Of a stretch of DNA of 64,000 nt, positions 8,836 through 16,637 are shown piece after piece. The position numbers were made by a program, and so were the translations under genes. Source of the stretch: an uncultured Gammaproteobacteria bacterium (GTDB taxonomy: Bacteria; Pseudomonadota; Gammaproteobacteria; Magnimaribacterales; Magnimaribacteraceae); the NCBI GenBank assembly GCA_913031395.1, contig CAJWDT010000002.1, positions 43,304-107,303 of the forward strand. The letters are read 5' to 3'. Numbering within the stretch: the first letter of the stretch is position 1; every line of letters starts with the position of its first letter. The notes under the pieces are model-generated. The model did not search any database and was not told the origin of the DNA. It saw only the letters and a list, made by a program, of their open reading frames with translations.

Positions 8836-9504
8836 TCAATCTAGTATATTTATAGAATTATCTGTGGCACAGATAATTACATCTGCTTTTCTTTTAGCAA
8901 ATATTCCATTCTCTACAACACCTGGGATGTTGTTAATTTCAGCTTCAAGCTCATAAGGAATTTCTATAGGAAAATTATGTACATCCACAATTTGGTTTCC
9001 ATTATCTGAGGTAAACCCATTTCTGAAAATAGGTTTTCCACCCATCTTCATAAGCTCTCTAGAAACAGCACTTCTTGCAATCTCAATAACCTCTATAGCC
9101 AGAGGAAATTCTCTCCCAAGAAGATCAGTATGTTTTGTTTCATCTACAATACAAATAAAACTCTCAGAAGAATAAGCCAGAATCTTTTCTCTGGTCAGTG
9201 CGCCCCCTCCTCCTTTAATTAACTCCTTCCTGTCATTGTATTCATCTGCTCCATCTACATAAAAATCTAAGGAATGCACTTCATTCAATGACAATACATC
9301 GTATGTATTTCTAATAAGAGATGCAGATGCTTTTGAGCTGCAAACAACCCCTTTGATATGCAAATTTGAAGAATTCAGTTCTTCAATAAAAAAATTGGTT
9401 GTAGATCCCGTGCCAATACCTATTACAGAGTCTTTATTAAGTTTTGGGTTTATTAAATTAAAAGCTTCTATTGCGGAATTTTTCTTTTTTAAGTCCTGGT
9501 TCAT
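8836..9504 (-). CDS. rpiA: ribose-5-phosphate isomerase A
   Basis: Interconverts ribose-5-phosphate and ribulose-5-phosphate in the non-oxidative pentose phosphate pathway. The family motifs are clear: IGIGTGSTTNFFIEEL (phosphate loop), DFYVDGADEYN with catalytic acidic residues, and KGGGGALTREKIL with the catalytic lysine. The GVVENGIFAKRKADVIICA end is also typical. The 222-residue length is normal. It is divergent from ilvA with 77 bp between starts, the same rpiA/ilvA pairing seen in Pseudomonas. Confidence 0.96.
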   Translation of the reverse strand: MNQDLKKKNSAIEAFNLINPKLNKDSVIGIGTGSTTNFFIEELNSSNLHIKGVVCSSKASASLIRNTYDVLSLNEVHSLDFYVDGADEYNDRKELIKGGGGALTREKILAYSSESFICIVDETKHTDLLGREFPLAIEVIEIARSAVSRELMKMGGKPIFRNGFTSDNGNQIVDVHNFPIEIPYELEAEINNIPGVVENGIFAKRKADVIICATDNSINILD

Positions 9505-9581
9505 TTTATTTTATTAATAATGATTAATATCATTCAAAAAGTATAATACTCTCTATCAATATAGTAAGTTAAGCTAAATTA

Positions 9582-11114
9582 ATGAATTCCTCTAAATTTA
9601 AGTCATATGTAAGTCGCATAGAGTCGTCTAAGGTATATGATGTAGCTCAAATAACTCCTATTACCAAAGCAAATCAGCTTTCAGGGTTATTAAAAAATGA
9701 AATTTTCTTAAAAAGAGAGGATTTACAACCAGTATTCTCATTTAAAGTAAGAGGAGCATACAATAAGCTGGCCTTATTGAAAGAAAAAGGTTTAAAAGGG
9801 CCATTTATAGCCGCTTCAGCTGGAAATCATGCGCAAGGTGTAGCTTTTGGAGCAAAAAGCTTGGGTCTAAAGGCATTTATTGTGATGCCAGTAACAACTC
9901 CATCGATTAAGGTCAATTCTGTGAAGAATTATGGAGGAAGGGTAATACTTCATGGAGATAATTTTGATGAAGCTTTTAAGTATGCCATTGATTTGGCTAA
10001 GAAGGAGTCATATACATTTATCCATCCCTATGATGATAAAGATGTAATTGCAGGCCAAGGTACAGTAGGAAAGGAGCTGATTGAACAAATCCAATCTGGA
10101 ATCGATGCTGTTTTCGTTCCAGTTGGAGGAGGCGGCTTACTTGCGGGGGTTGGGACTTATATAAAAAGTGTTAGCCCTGAAACAAAGGTAATAGGCGTAG
10201 AGCCAGAAGATGCTGCTTGTCTTAAACTTGCGCTAGATAACAATAAAAGACTTATGTTAAAGGAGGTAGGGCTTTTTGCAGATGGCGTTGCCGTAAAACA
10301 GGTTGGTAAAGAGACATTTTCTTTAATTAAAGAATGGGTGGATGATGTGGTCACGGTGTCTGTAGATGAAATGTGTGCTTCTGTACAAGATACTTTCCAG
10401 GAAACACGAACTATTGCAGAGCCTGCAGGAGCATTAGCACTTGCTGGCTTGAAGAAATATTGTAAATCAAGAGGTTTAAAGAATAAGACTCTAGTTGCTA
10501 TTAACTCAGGAGCAAATTTAAATTTTGATAGGTTGGGACATATTGTTGAAAGAGTTCAATTAGGTGAAAGTAAAGAAGTTCTTTTAAGCGTGAAAATACC
10601 AGAAGAAAAAGGAAGTTTCAGGAAGTTCTGCACTTTTCTAGGAAAAAGAAGCATATCAGAATTTAATTATAGAGCAGAAGAGAGTAATGAGGCTAATATA
10701 TTTGTTGCCTGCAGATTCAATGATAAAGAAGGAAAGGGTAGGCTGCTAAAGCACTTAAAATCTAAAGGATATTCCCCTAAAGACCTTTCTGGTAATGAAG
10801 TAGCAAAACTCCATATAAAGCATATGGTTGGAGGTAGAGCTCCAAAGGCAGTAACAGAGAGGGGAGAGTATATATTTAGAGTCCAATTTCCTGAAAGACC
10901 AGGAGCATTAGTAGGTTTTTTAGATAAATTGAGTGATAAATTTAACATAACCTTATTTCACTACAGAAACCAAGGTTCTGCATACGGTAGAGTTTTGGTT
11001 GGTTTTGAGTCAAAAGGTAAAGATTATTCAAAACTAATCCAATATTTGAATGAAACAGGATTTAGATTTTGGGATGAAACTCAGAATTTAGCCTATAAGT
11101 CCTTTCTGAAGTAG
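9582..11114 (+). CDS. ilvA: biosynthetic threonine dehydratase
   Basis: PLP enzyme that deaminates L-threonine to 2-oxobutyrate, the first step towards isoleucine. The PLP lysine is K55 in FSFKVRGAYNK, the phosphate-binding glycine loop is PVGGGGLLAG, and the SAGNHAQGVA substrate loop is present. The C-terminal region from about residue 325 carries two ACT-like regulatory domains, typical of the isoleucine-inhibited long form (510 residues). A TATAAT box at 9542-9547 lies 35 bp upstream of the ATG and may be its -10 element. It is convergent with fau, with only 3 bp between the stop codons. Confidence 0.96.
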   Translation: MNSSKFKSYVSRIESSKVYDVAQITPITKANQLSGLLKNEIFLKREDLQPVFSFKVRGAYNKLALLKEKGLKGPFIAASAGNHAQGVAFGAKSLGLKAFIVMPVTTPSIKVNSVKNYGGRVILHGDNFDEAFKYAIDLAKKESYTFIHPYDDKDVIAGQGTVGKELIEQIQSGIDAVFVPVGGGGLLAGVGTYIKSVSPETKVIGVEPEDAACLKLALDNNKRLMLKEVGLFADGVAVKQVGKETFSLIKEWVDDVVTVSVDEMCASVQDTFQETRTIAEPAGALALAGLKKYCKSRGLKNKTLVAINSGANLNFDRLGHIVERVQLGESKEVLLSVKIPEEKGSFRKFCTFLGKRSISEFNYRAEESNEANIFVACRFNDKEGKGRLLKHLKSKGYSPKDLSGNEVAKLHIKHMVGGRAPKAVTERGEYIFRVQFPERPGALVGFLDKLSDKFNITLFHYRNQGSAYGRVLVGFESKGKDYSKLIQYLNETGFRFWDETQNLAYKSFLK

Positions 11115-11117
11115 AAA

Positions 11118-11687
11118 TTAATTAAAAGTATAAAAATACTCATCAGTTATACACGAATGAGCCTTAATGTCGTATTTATTCTCAAAGCAGCTCTCAACCT
11201 TCTGAAAGTCATAGGCAATTATCACCAACTCAGTATTGCTGTTTTCTAGATTGACTAATGAATGGTCATAATAGCCTTTGCCCATACCAATTCTATATCC
11301 ATTTGCATCGAAGCAAACGCAAGGTAAAAGTATAATATCTAAGTCTGATGCTTCTATCTGTTGAGTTTCTAAAGGTTCAAGGATATTAAAGATATTGGCC
11401 TTTAGGTTTTTATAGTCATCTAACTTACGGAATTCCATAACCTTAGAATTTTGTACAATTTTTGGAAGGTAGACTTCTGAATTCATTCCAATCAAGGTCT
11501 TTGTTAAATTCTCAGTAGGCATTTCATTATTGATAGACCAATAACTTGCAATTTTTTTTTCTTTAAACTTTTCTTTATTGGAGTCTACGAAAGATATAAC
11601 TCTTTTTTCTGCATTCTTTATGAACTCATCTGAAAGACTTTTCCTTGTCTGAATGTATTCTTCCCTAAGTTCGGATTTAGTAGTCAT
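11118..11687 (-). CDS. fau: 5-formyltetrahydrofolate cyclo-ligase
   Basis: ATP-dependent enzyme converting 5-formyl-THF to 5,10-methenyl-THF. The family motif GYRIGMGKGYYD and the upstream LLPCVCFDANG are intact, with basic residues near the N-terminus (SELREEYIQTRKSLS). The 189-residue length is normal. It starts four bases beyond the proposed end of the 6S RNA gene on the same strand, as ygfA/fau follows ssrS in E. coli and many other Gammaproteobacteria. It is probably expressed by read-through from ssrS. Confidence 0.95.
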   Translation of the reverse strand: MTTKSELREEYIQTRKSLSDEFIKNAEKRVISFVDSNKEKFKEKKIASYWSINNEMPTENLTKTLIGMNSEVYLPKIVQNSKVMEFRKLDDYKNLKANIFNILEPLETQQIEASDLDIILLPCVCFDANGYRIGMGKGYYDHSLVNLENSNTELVIIAYDFQKVESCFENKYDIKAHSCITDEYFYTFN

Positions 11688-11691
11688 CGAT

Positions 11692-11870
11692 GGTGTTTCC
11701 CAGATTACCGTTGTTGATTACTGCCCTGAACCGTGAAGTTCAAGGCGGTGACCCCGTCAATCTATCAGGCTTCCCATAAGATGGGTATGCACAACAAAAA
11801 TTTTTCAGAATCCCCTATTATTTTTTTATCGGCTCGAGAGTAGTAACAACTATCGAATAAACCAGGAAAC
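11692..11870 (-). ncRNA. ssrS: 6S RNA
   Basis: Regulatory RNA that binds sigma70-RNA polymerase as a promoter mimic. It lies between zapA and fau, the classical location. On the minus strand the 5' portion has GAGCCGATA, as in E. coli 6S. The 3' half has CACCGCCTTGAACTTCACGG and a nearby GTTCAGGGC, like the E. coli CACCTTGAACC...GGTTCAAGGG arm. The ends can pair: 5' GTTTCC with 3' GGAAAC, and GTTGTT with AACAAC. The ~179-nt length fits the family (E. coli about 184). End positions are estimated from pairing and the upstream promoter, and could be off by about five bases. Confidence 0.88.
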
Positions 11871-11876
11871 AAAAAA

Positions 11877-11882
11877 ATTATA
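11877..11882 (-). promoter_or_regulatory. -10 box of the 6S RNA promoter
   Basis: A perfect TATAAT on the minus strand lies about seven bases before the predicted 6S RNA 5' end, in the 26-bp gap after the zapA stop. No good -35 hexamer stands at 16-18 bp; TTGTCT is present but 20 bp upstream. Confidence 0.55.
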
Positions 11883-11896
11883 ACTCAATATTAAGT

Positions 11897-12190
11897 TTAA
11901 AAAGACAAAGTTTTTAATTGATCTTGTATTTTTAGTGTCAGGTTTTCTAACCCTTCGTTCACTTCTTCATCTCTTGTCCCATCTGATAAGTTCTTGAGAT
12001 ATTCATTACTAATATTTAGTGCAGTAATAATGGCGGCTCTTTTCTCATCTAATCCTGAAGTGGCTTTGACCTCGGTTAACTTAGTGTCCAGAAAAATTGC
12101 TGCTTTTTTAAGCTCTTCTGCTTCTTCTGCAGGACAGGCTATTTTATAACTTGCACCTAGAATTTTTACTGTAGTTGTTTCTTTACTCAC
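11897..12190 (-). CDS. zapA: cell division protein ZapA
   Basis: Small cytoplasmic protein that bundles FtsZ filaments at the division ring. The N-terminus has the family pattern VKILGASYKIACPAEEAEEL, followed by AAIFLDTKLTEVK and an AAIITALNISNEYL helix, and it ends in a coiled coil. It has 97 residues, close to the usual ~100. It is flanked upstream by a short coiled-coil gene (3 bp gap) and downstream by 6S RNA, as in Pseudomonas and other Gammaproteobacteria. Confidence 0.93.
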   Translation of the reverse strand: MSKETTTVKILGASYKIACPAEEAEELKKAAIFLDTKLTEVKATSGLDEKRAAIITALNISNEYLKNLSDGTRDEEVNEGLENLTLKIQDQLKTLSF

Positions 12191-12193
12191 CGA

Positions 12194-12388
12194 TTAATTT
12201 TTATATTTTTTTATAATTTTTGATATACCGTCTTTTGCTATATCAAGGTTTTCAGATAACTGATTATTTTCTTTTGAAAGTTGATTATTTTTTTTTGAGA
12301 GATGTTCATTTACCTCTTTAAGCTGCTGACTGAGCTTAATGAGATCATTAATTTCATTTTCGAGGACTTCAAGTTTATTTTCAGACAT
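12194..12388 (-). CDS. small coiled-coil protein, TIGR02449-like (cell-division associated)
   Basis: A 64-residue protein that is almost entirely coiled coil: MSENKLEVLENEINDLIKLS followed by heptads rich in Leu and Asn (HLSKKNNQLSKENNQLSENL). It sits 3 bp upstream of zapA and divergent from pepP, the usual place of the TIGR02449/ZapB-like family in Gammaproteobacteria. A role near the FtsZ ring is inferred only from that position and the fold. Confidence 0.8.
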   Translation of the reverse strand: MSENKLEVLENEINDLIKLSQQLKEVNEHLSKKNNQLSKENNQLSENLDIAKDGISKIIKKYKN

Positions 12389-12471
12389 TTAGTTGTTTAA
12401 GTTTAACTTTGAACGTATTTTCTTGCTACCATGTTTTATCATAATAGGAACACAAACTTAACGTAAATAAA

Positions 12472-13776
12472 ATGCAATCAATTTTTTCAGAAAGAAGGTC
12501 TCAATTATCAGAAAAAGTGCTTGAAGATTCAGCAATAATCATCTCTTCCGCTTCAGTAAAATCAAGAATATCTGATACTGAGTATGCATATCGCCAGGAT
12601 AGTAACTTTTATTATTTATCTGGATATGAAGAACCAGAATCACTTTTGCTCATTAGACCAGATCACGATAAAGAGAAGTTTGTTATGTTTTGCAGAGAGA
12701 GGGATCCGCTAAGAGAGCAATGGGATGGTTTTAGAACAGGTCAGGAAGGTGCGATAGAGCAATATGGAGCGGATGCTGCTCACAGTATTAACTCTATTGG
12801 TGAAATGATGCCCTCACTTCTTGAAGGAGTAAAAAATATTTACTTTTCCATGAGTGCACCTTGCGGAGTAGATCTTAAGATTAGTGATTGGATTGAGAGT
12901 ATAAGAAAGAATACAAGGGCAGGGGCCGAACCTCCTCAGAATCTTCTTTCTCTTGATTCAATACTTCATGAAATGAGATTAATCAAAGAAGATTATGAAA
13001 TGAACTTAATGAGACAGGCTGCCAATATAACTACTGAAGCTCATGTGAGGGCAATGCAAGCAGTAACTCCAGGTATGTTTGAGTATCAGCTTGAAGCTGA
13101 ATATCTTTATGCCTTCAACAAGAATGGGGCAAGATCGCCCGCTTATAATTCTATTGTTGGTGGCGGCAATAATTCTTGCATTCTTCATTATGTTGAAAAT
13201 AATGCAGAACTCCAGGATGGAGATTTGGTATTGGTCGATGCAGGCTGCGAATACCAATATTATGCTTCTGATGTGACTAGAACTTTTCCTGTTAATGGAA
13301 AGTTTTCACCTGAACAAAAAGAAATTTATTCTATTGTCCTAGAGGCCCATAAACAGTCAATGGAGGAAGCTAAGCCTGGAAATAAATGGAACTTGATGCA
13401 CGAGAAGTCTGTAGAAGTAATTGTTGAAGGTCTTTTGTCTATTGGCCTTCTTAAGGGTACTAAAGAAGAAATTATTGAAAAAGGCGAGTACTCTAAATTT
13501 TATATGCACCGAATTGGCCATTGGCTTGGGATGGATGTTCATGATGTTGGAAGTTATAAACGAGATGGAGATTGGCGAGAGCTTGAAAAAGGTATGGTCA
13601 TGACTGTTGAACCTGGTATTTATATATTAGATTCCATTGAAGGTATTGATGATAAATGGAAGGGTATAGGGGTTCGGATCGAGGACGATATAGCCATTAC
13701 TGATTCAGGCTTTGAATTACTTACTCCAGATGTTCCAAGAACGATTGAAGAAGTAGAACAAACAGTTCAAGGGTAA
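12472..13776 (+). CDS. pepP: Xaa-Pro aminopeptidase
   Basis: Metallopeptidase that removes N-terminal residues preceding proline. It has an N-terminal AMP_N domain with the DSNFYYLSGYEEPES motif and a C-terminal pita-bread domain. The five metal ligands are visible: the two Asp in LVDAGCEYQYYASDVTRTF, His in HRIGHWLGMDVHD, Glu in VMTVEPGIY and Glu in VRIEDDI. Its 434 residues match E. coli PepP (441). It is followed immediately by ubiH, whose GTG start abuts its stop. The pepP-ubiH order next to the divergent zapA-6S-fau unit is conserved in the class. Confidence 0.96.
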   Translation: MQSIFSERRSQLSEKVLEDSAIIISSASVKSRISDTEYAYRQDSNFYYLSGYEEPESLLLIRPDHDKEKFVMFCRERDPLREQWDGFRTGQEGAIEQYGADAAHSINSIGEMMPSLLEGVKNIYFSMSAPCGVDLKISDWIESIRKNTRAGAEPPQNLLSLDSILHEMRLIKEDYEMNLMRQAANITTEAHVRAMQAVTPGMFEYQLEAEYLYAFNKNGARSPAYNSIVGGGNNSCILHYVENNAELQDGDLVLVDAGCEYQYYASDVTRTFPVNGKFSPEQKEIYSIVLEAHKQSMEEAKPGNKWNLMHEKSVEVIVEGLLSIGLLKGTKEEIIEKGEYSKFYMHRIGHWLGMDVHDVGSYKRDGDWRELEKGMVMTVEPGIYILDSIEGIDDKWKGIGVRIEDDIAITDSGFELLTPDVPRTIEEVEQTVQG

Positions 13777-14952
13777 GTGCACTATCAAGTATCAATTGTA
13801 GGCGGTGGTATCGCTGGTGCTTTGTTAGCTCTTTATCTTGGAAGGGCCCGAATAAGTGTTTGTTTAATCGATAGAGGCCATCCTTCACAAGATATTCAGA
13901 AACCACCAGAAGGAAAGACAACATCTCTAAATTTATCCTCTATAGAGTCCTTAAAGCAGGCTGGAGTTTGGGATTTTATCCAAAAAGATTCACAAGAATT
14001 TGAAGAAATTCATGTCTGGGATTCTGAAGGCTCTTCTTCAATCGAGTTCAAGGCTCATGAGATATCCAAGCAAAAACTTGGTGTAATTGTTCATAATCAG
14101 ATCATTCTTGAAGCTATTTTTAGAGAAATAAAAGAATATTCCAGTATTGATCTTATCGAAGGAGAATCTCTCCAAACTTTAACTTCAAATGAAGATAATG
14201 CTTCTATAATTACAGAATCAGGCTTGAATATTTCTTCAGACCTAATTGTGGGCGCAGATGGTTCACTTTCCGTAGTAAGAAATCTGTCAAATATTCCAAT
14301 AAGAACATGGAGTTATCATCAGTTAGCTATAGTTTCATCGGTCATAACTTCTAATCCTCTAAATGAGACTGCATTTCAAATATTTACAGACACTGGTCCC
14401 ATTGCATTATTACCCTTAAGCACAAAACCAAATTTAGCTTCCTTAATATGGTCTACCGATCAGATTTATGGTGAAAAACTCTTAGAACTTGAGAGAGACT
14501 TATTGATGAAAGAGCTTAGATTAAAAACCGAAGATAGGTTTGGAGCTCTTACTCTCGATGAAGATATTAAATCTTTTCCTTTGAACCAGCTTCATGCAAA
14601 AAAATTCTTCAAAGATCGTTCAATTTTGGTAGGTGATTCAGCGCATACTATTCACCCTTTGGCAGGGCAGGGCCTAAATCTGGGTATAGCTGATGTTCGA
14701 GAGCTATCCGAGTTAGTGATATCTAAAAATAGATATGGAAAGAATATTTACGATCGTGAAATGTTAAGGACTTATAGCAAAAGGCGAGAGCCTGAGAGTT
14801 ATAAGATGATAGCTTTGATGGAGGCTTTCAAGAGAGGGTTTGGCTCAGATAACCCTTGGATAAAAATGGGAAGGAATTTAGCTTTTGGTTTCGCCGATAA
14901 GGCGAAGCCACTTAAAAAAAGGCTTATCAAAGAAGCTGCTGGAATTATTTAA
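13777..14952 (+). CDS. ubiH: UbiH-family FAD-dependent ubiquinone hydroxylase
   Basis: Flavoprotein monooxygenase of ubiquinone biosynthesis (ring hydroxylation). It has the N-terminal dinucleotide-binding motif [19 protein letters not shown], the DG motif [13 protein letters not shown], and the FAD-ribityl motif [20 protein letters not shown]. The 391-residue length is normal. The GTG start follows the pepP stop directly. The UbiH/UbiF/UbiI paralogues are hard to separate by eye; I choose UbiH from the pepP neighbourhood. Its last 8 bp overlap the 3' end of the convergent rpmG. Confidence 0.87.
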   Translation: MHYQVSIVGGGIAGALLALYLGRARISVCLIDRGHPSQDIQKPPEGKTTSLNLSSIESLKQAGVWDFIQKDSQEFEEIHVWDSEGSSSIEFKAHEISKQKLGVIVHNQIILEAIFREIKEYSSIDLIEGESLQTLTSNEDNASIITESGLNISSDLIVGADGSLSVVRNLSNIPIRTWSYHQLAIVSSVITSNPLNETAFQIFTDTGPIALLPLSTKPNLASLIWSTDQIYGEKLLELERDLLMKELRLKTEDRFGALTLDEDIKSFPLNQLHAKKFFKDRSILVGDSAHTIHPLAGQGLNLGIADVRELSELVISKNRYGKNIYDREMLRTYSKRREPESYKMIALMEAFKRGFGSDNPWIKMGRNLAFGFADKAKPLKKRLIKEAAGII

Positions 14953-15100
14953 TCTTAGCTTCTGTATAGATGACATGTTTTCTGACAACAGGATCAAATT
15001 TTTTGATTTCCATCTTGTCAGGCATGGCTGATTTATTCTTGTCAGTTGTGTAGAAATGTCCTGTACCAGCAGAGGATACTAGTCTGATTTTTTCTCTCAT
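14945..15100 (-). CDS. rpmG: 50S ribosomal protein L33
   Basis: Large-subunit ribosomal protein L33, 51 residues, beginning [20 protein letters not shown] and ending [12 protein letters not shown], nearly identical to the Pseudomonas protein. It lacks zinc-ligand cysteines (C-minus form). The ATG overlaps the rpmB stop (ATGA), so the two are translationally coupled. Its 3' end overlaps the ubiH 3' end by 8 bp on the other strand. Confidence 0.95.
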   Translation of the reverse strand: MREKIRLVSSAGTGHFYTTDKNKSAMPDKMEIKKFDPVVRKHVIYTEAKIK

Positions 15101-15333
15101 ATCTTTTCTCCTTTTGATCTTAGATCTGCAAGTACTTTATCAATGCCATTTTTGTCTATAGTTCTCATACCATTTGCTGAAACAGTCAGGCTGACATATC
15201 TATTCTCAGATTCAACCCAAAACTTATGTTTGTGAAGATTAGGCTGGAAGGTTCTTTTATTTCTATTCTTAGCAAACGAAACATTATTTCCCGCTTGAGG
15301 TTTTTTACCGGTCACTTGGCAGACTTTAGACAT
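15097..15333 (-). CDS. rpmB: 50S ribosomal protein L28
   Basis: Large-subunit protein L28, 78 residues, starting [20 protein letters not shown] with the typical [20 protein letters not shown] and a C-terminal [12 protein letters not shown]. It is the first gene of the rpmB-rpmG unit, expressed from a well-formed promoter at 15367-15395 with a GC-rich discriminator. It is divergent from coaBC. Confidence 0.96.
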   Translation of the reverse strand: MSKVCQVTGKKPQAGNNVSFAKNRNKRTFQPNLHKHKFWVESENRYVSLTVSANGMRTIDKNGIDKVLADLRSKGEKI

Positions 15334-15366
15334 AACTTTCTTAAATAATTCTCTATAGAGCCGCGT

Positions 15367-15395
15367 TTTATACTAGAAGCATTGGCAGAAAGCAA
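15367..15395 (-). promoter_or_regulatory. sigma70-type promoter of rpmB-rpmG
   Basis: On the minus strand, -35 TTGCTT (15395-15390) and -10 TATAAA (15372-15367) are separated by exactly 17 bp. The discriminator after the -10 is ACGCGGC, GC-rich in an AT-rich genome, as in stringently controlled ribosomal promoters. The start codon lies about 30 bp further on. Confidence 0.7.
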
Positions 15396-15412
15396 GACTA
15401 AGCCGTTATAAT
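15382..15412 (+). promoter_or_regulatory. candidate promoter of coaBC, overlapping the rpmB promoter
   Basis: On the plus strand, TTGGCA (15382-15387) and a perfect TATAAT (15407-15412) are 19 bp apart. The inferred start near 15419 would leave a short leader containing AGGGGAA before the TTG start at 15435. The element overlaps the divergent rpmB promoter, so the two may compete for polymerase. Confidence 0.5.
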
Positions 15413-15434
15413 CTTGCCCATAGGGGAATAAAAT

Positions 15435-16637
15435 TTGGAATCCTTGGTAAATAAAAATATTATATTAGGCGTTACTGGCGGAATAGCAGCTTATAAATCA
15501 GCTGAAATAGTCAGGCATTTAAAGAAATCAGGATGTTCTGTTCGTGTTGTAATGACGGCTTCTGCAGAAGAATTTATAACGCCCTTAACAATGCAAGCTT
15601 TATCAGGAAATAGAGTTTCCACAGAGCTCCTTGATGTAGAAGCAGAGGCTGCAATGGGTCACATTGAATTAGCAAAATGGGCTGATGGAATACTAATAGC
15701 ACCAGCAACAGCAAATACATTGGCTAGACTTTCTTCAGGAAGAGGAGATGATTTACTGTCTACTATAACTCTCGCTTTTGATGGACCTATTGCCTTGGCT
15801 CCTGCAATGAATCAAGCCATGTGGAGGGATCATAGAACTCAAGAAAATTTAGACAGTCTCATTGGTAATGGCTTTACTATTTGTGGGCCAGATTCAGGTG
15901 AACAGGCATGTGGGGATGTTGGTCTAGGAAGAATGTTAGAGCCAATTCAAATATTAGATATCTTTTCATCGTTATTCGATCAAGGAACATTGATAGGTAG
16001 AAATGTTTTAATTACTGCTGGACCAACTCAAGAGCCCATTGATCCAGTAAGATTTATTACTAACAGAAGCTCTGGAAAAATGGGTTATAGTCTGGCAGAG
16101 GCTGCTATAGCAGCAGGCGCAAAGGTAACACTTGTTAGTGGTCCAGTGAATTTAGATCCACCTTCTAATTGTCTTCTTGTCTCAGTAGAAACAGCAAATG
16201 AGATGTATGAGGCAGTCATGCATCATATAAAAGATAAAGATATTTATATAGGTACAGCCGCTGTATCTGACTATAGTCCAACAAAGTCTCATGATTCAAA
16301 AATCAAGAAAGATGGAAGTAAGTCTTCAATGGTTTTAGAGTTGAAGGAGAACCGGGATATTCTTAATTCGGTTAGTGAATTAAAAGATCGACCTTATGTC
16401 GTTGGGTTTGCCGCTGAAACTGATAATCTAATAGACAATGCTAAGAAGAAGTTAACTAACAAAAGACTTGATCTAATTGTCGCTAATGATGTTTCAGACA
16501 AAAATATAGGGTTTGATTCTGATGATAATGAAGTTACTCTCATAACCCAAAAGGAGCAGAAGCTTTTGGAAAGGCAAAACAAAAAAAAGATTTCAAACAA
16601 AATAATAGAGTTCATATCAGGGAGAATAAATGACTAA
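15435..16637 (+). CDS. coaBC: bifunctional phosphopantothenoylcysteine decarboxylase / phosphopantothenate-cysteine ligase
   Basis: Catalyses two consecutive steps of coenzyme A synthesis. The N-terminal CoaC flavoprotein half has LGVTGGIAAYKSAEIVRHL, the catalytic His in MGHIELAKWAD, PAMNQAMW and the Cys lid SGEQACGDVGLGRM. The C-terminal CoaB half begins near residue 190 with VLITAGPTQEPIDPVRFITN and RSSGKMGYSLAEAA, and includes a KIKKDG loop. The start is TTG at 15435, with AGGGGAA upstream. The 3' end overlaps the next gene by 8 bp; in E. coli dut follows instead. Confidence 0.95.
   Translation: MESLVNKNIILGVTGGIAAYKSAEIVRHLKKSGCSVRVVMTASAEEFITPLTMQALSGNRVSTELLDVEAEAAMGHIELAKWADGILIAPATANTLARLSSGRGDDLLSTITLAFDGPIALAPAMNQAMWRDHRTQENLDSLIGNGFTICGPDSGEQACGDVGLGRMLEPIQILDIFSSLFDQGTLIGRNVLITAGPTQEPIDPVRFITNRSSGKMGYSLAEAAIAAGAKVTLVSGPVNLDPPSNCLLVSVETANEMYEAVMHHIKDKDIYIGTAAVSDYSPTKSHDSKIKKDGSKSSMVLELKENRDILNSVSELKDRPYVVGFAAETDNLIDNAKKKLTNKRLDLIVANDVSDKNIGFDSDDNEVTLITQKEQKLLERQNKKKISNKIIEFISGRIND

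Noticed and set aside
9519-9534. Inverted repeat AATGAT-N4-ATCATT upstream of ilvA
   Set aside because: The DNA there is almost pure A/T and the repeat is short, so chance is likely; no regulator gene is adjacent.
12409-12444. TTGAAC ... CATAAT as a promoter for pepP
   Set aside because: The spacing is about 24 bp, too long for a sigma70 promoter.
13006-13603. Open frames of 60-83 codons inside pepP on both strands
   Set aside because: They overlap a fully conserved gene, lack family resemblance and are shadows of its codon usage.
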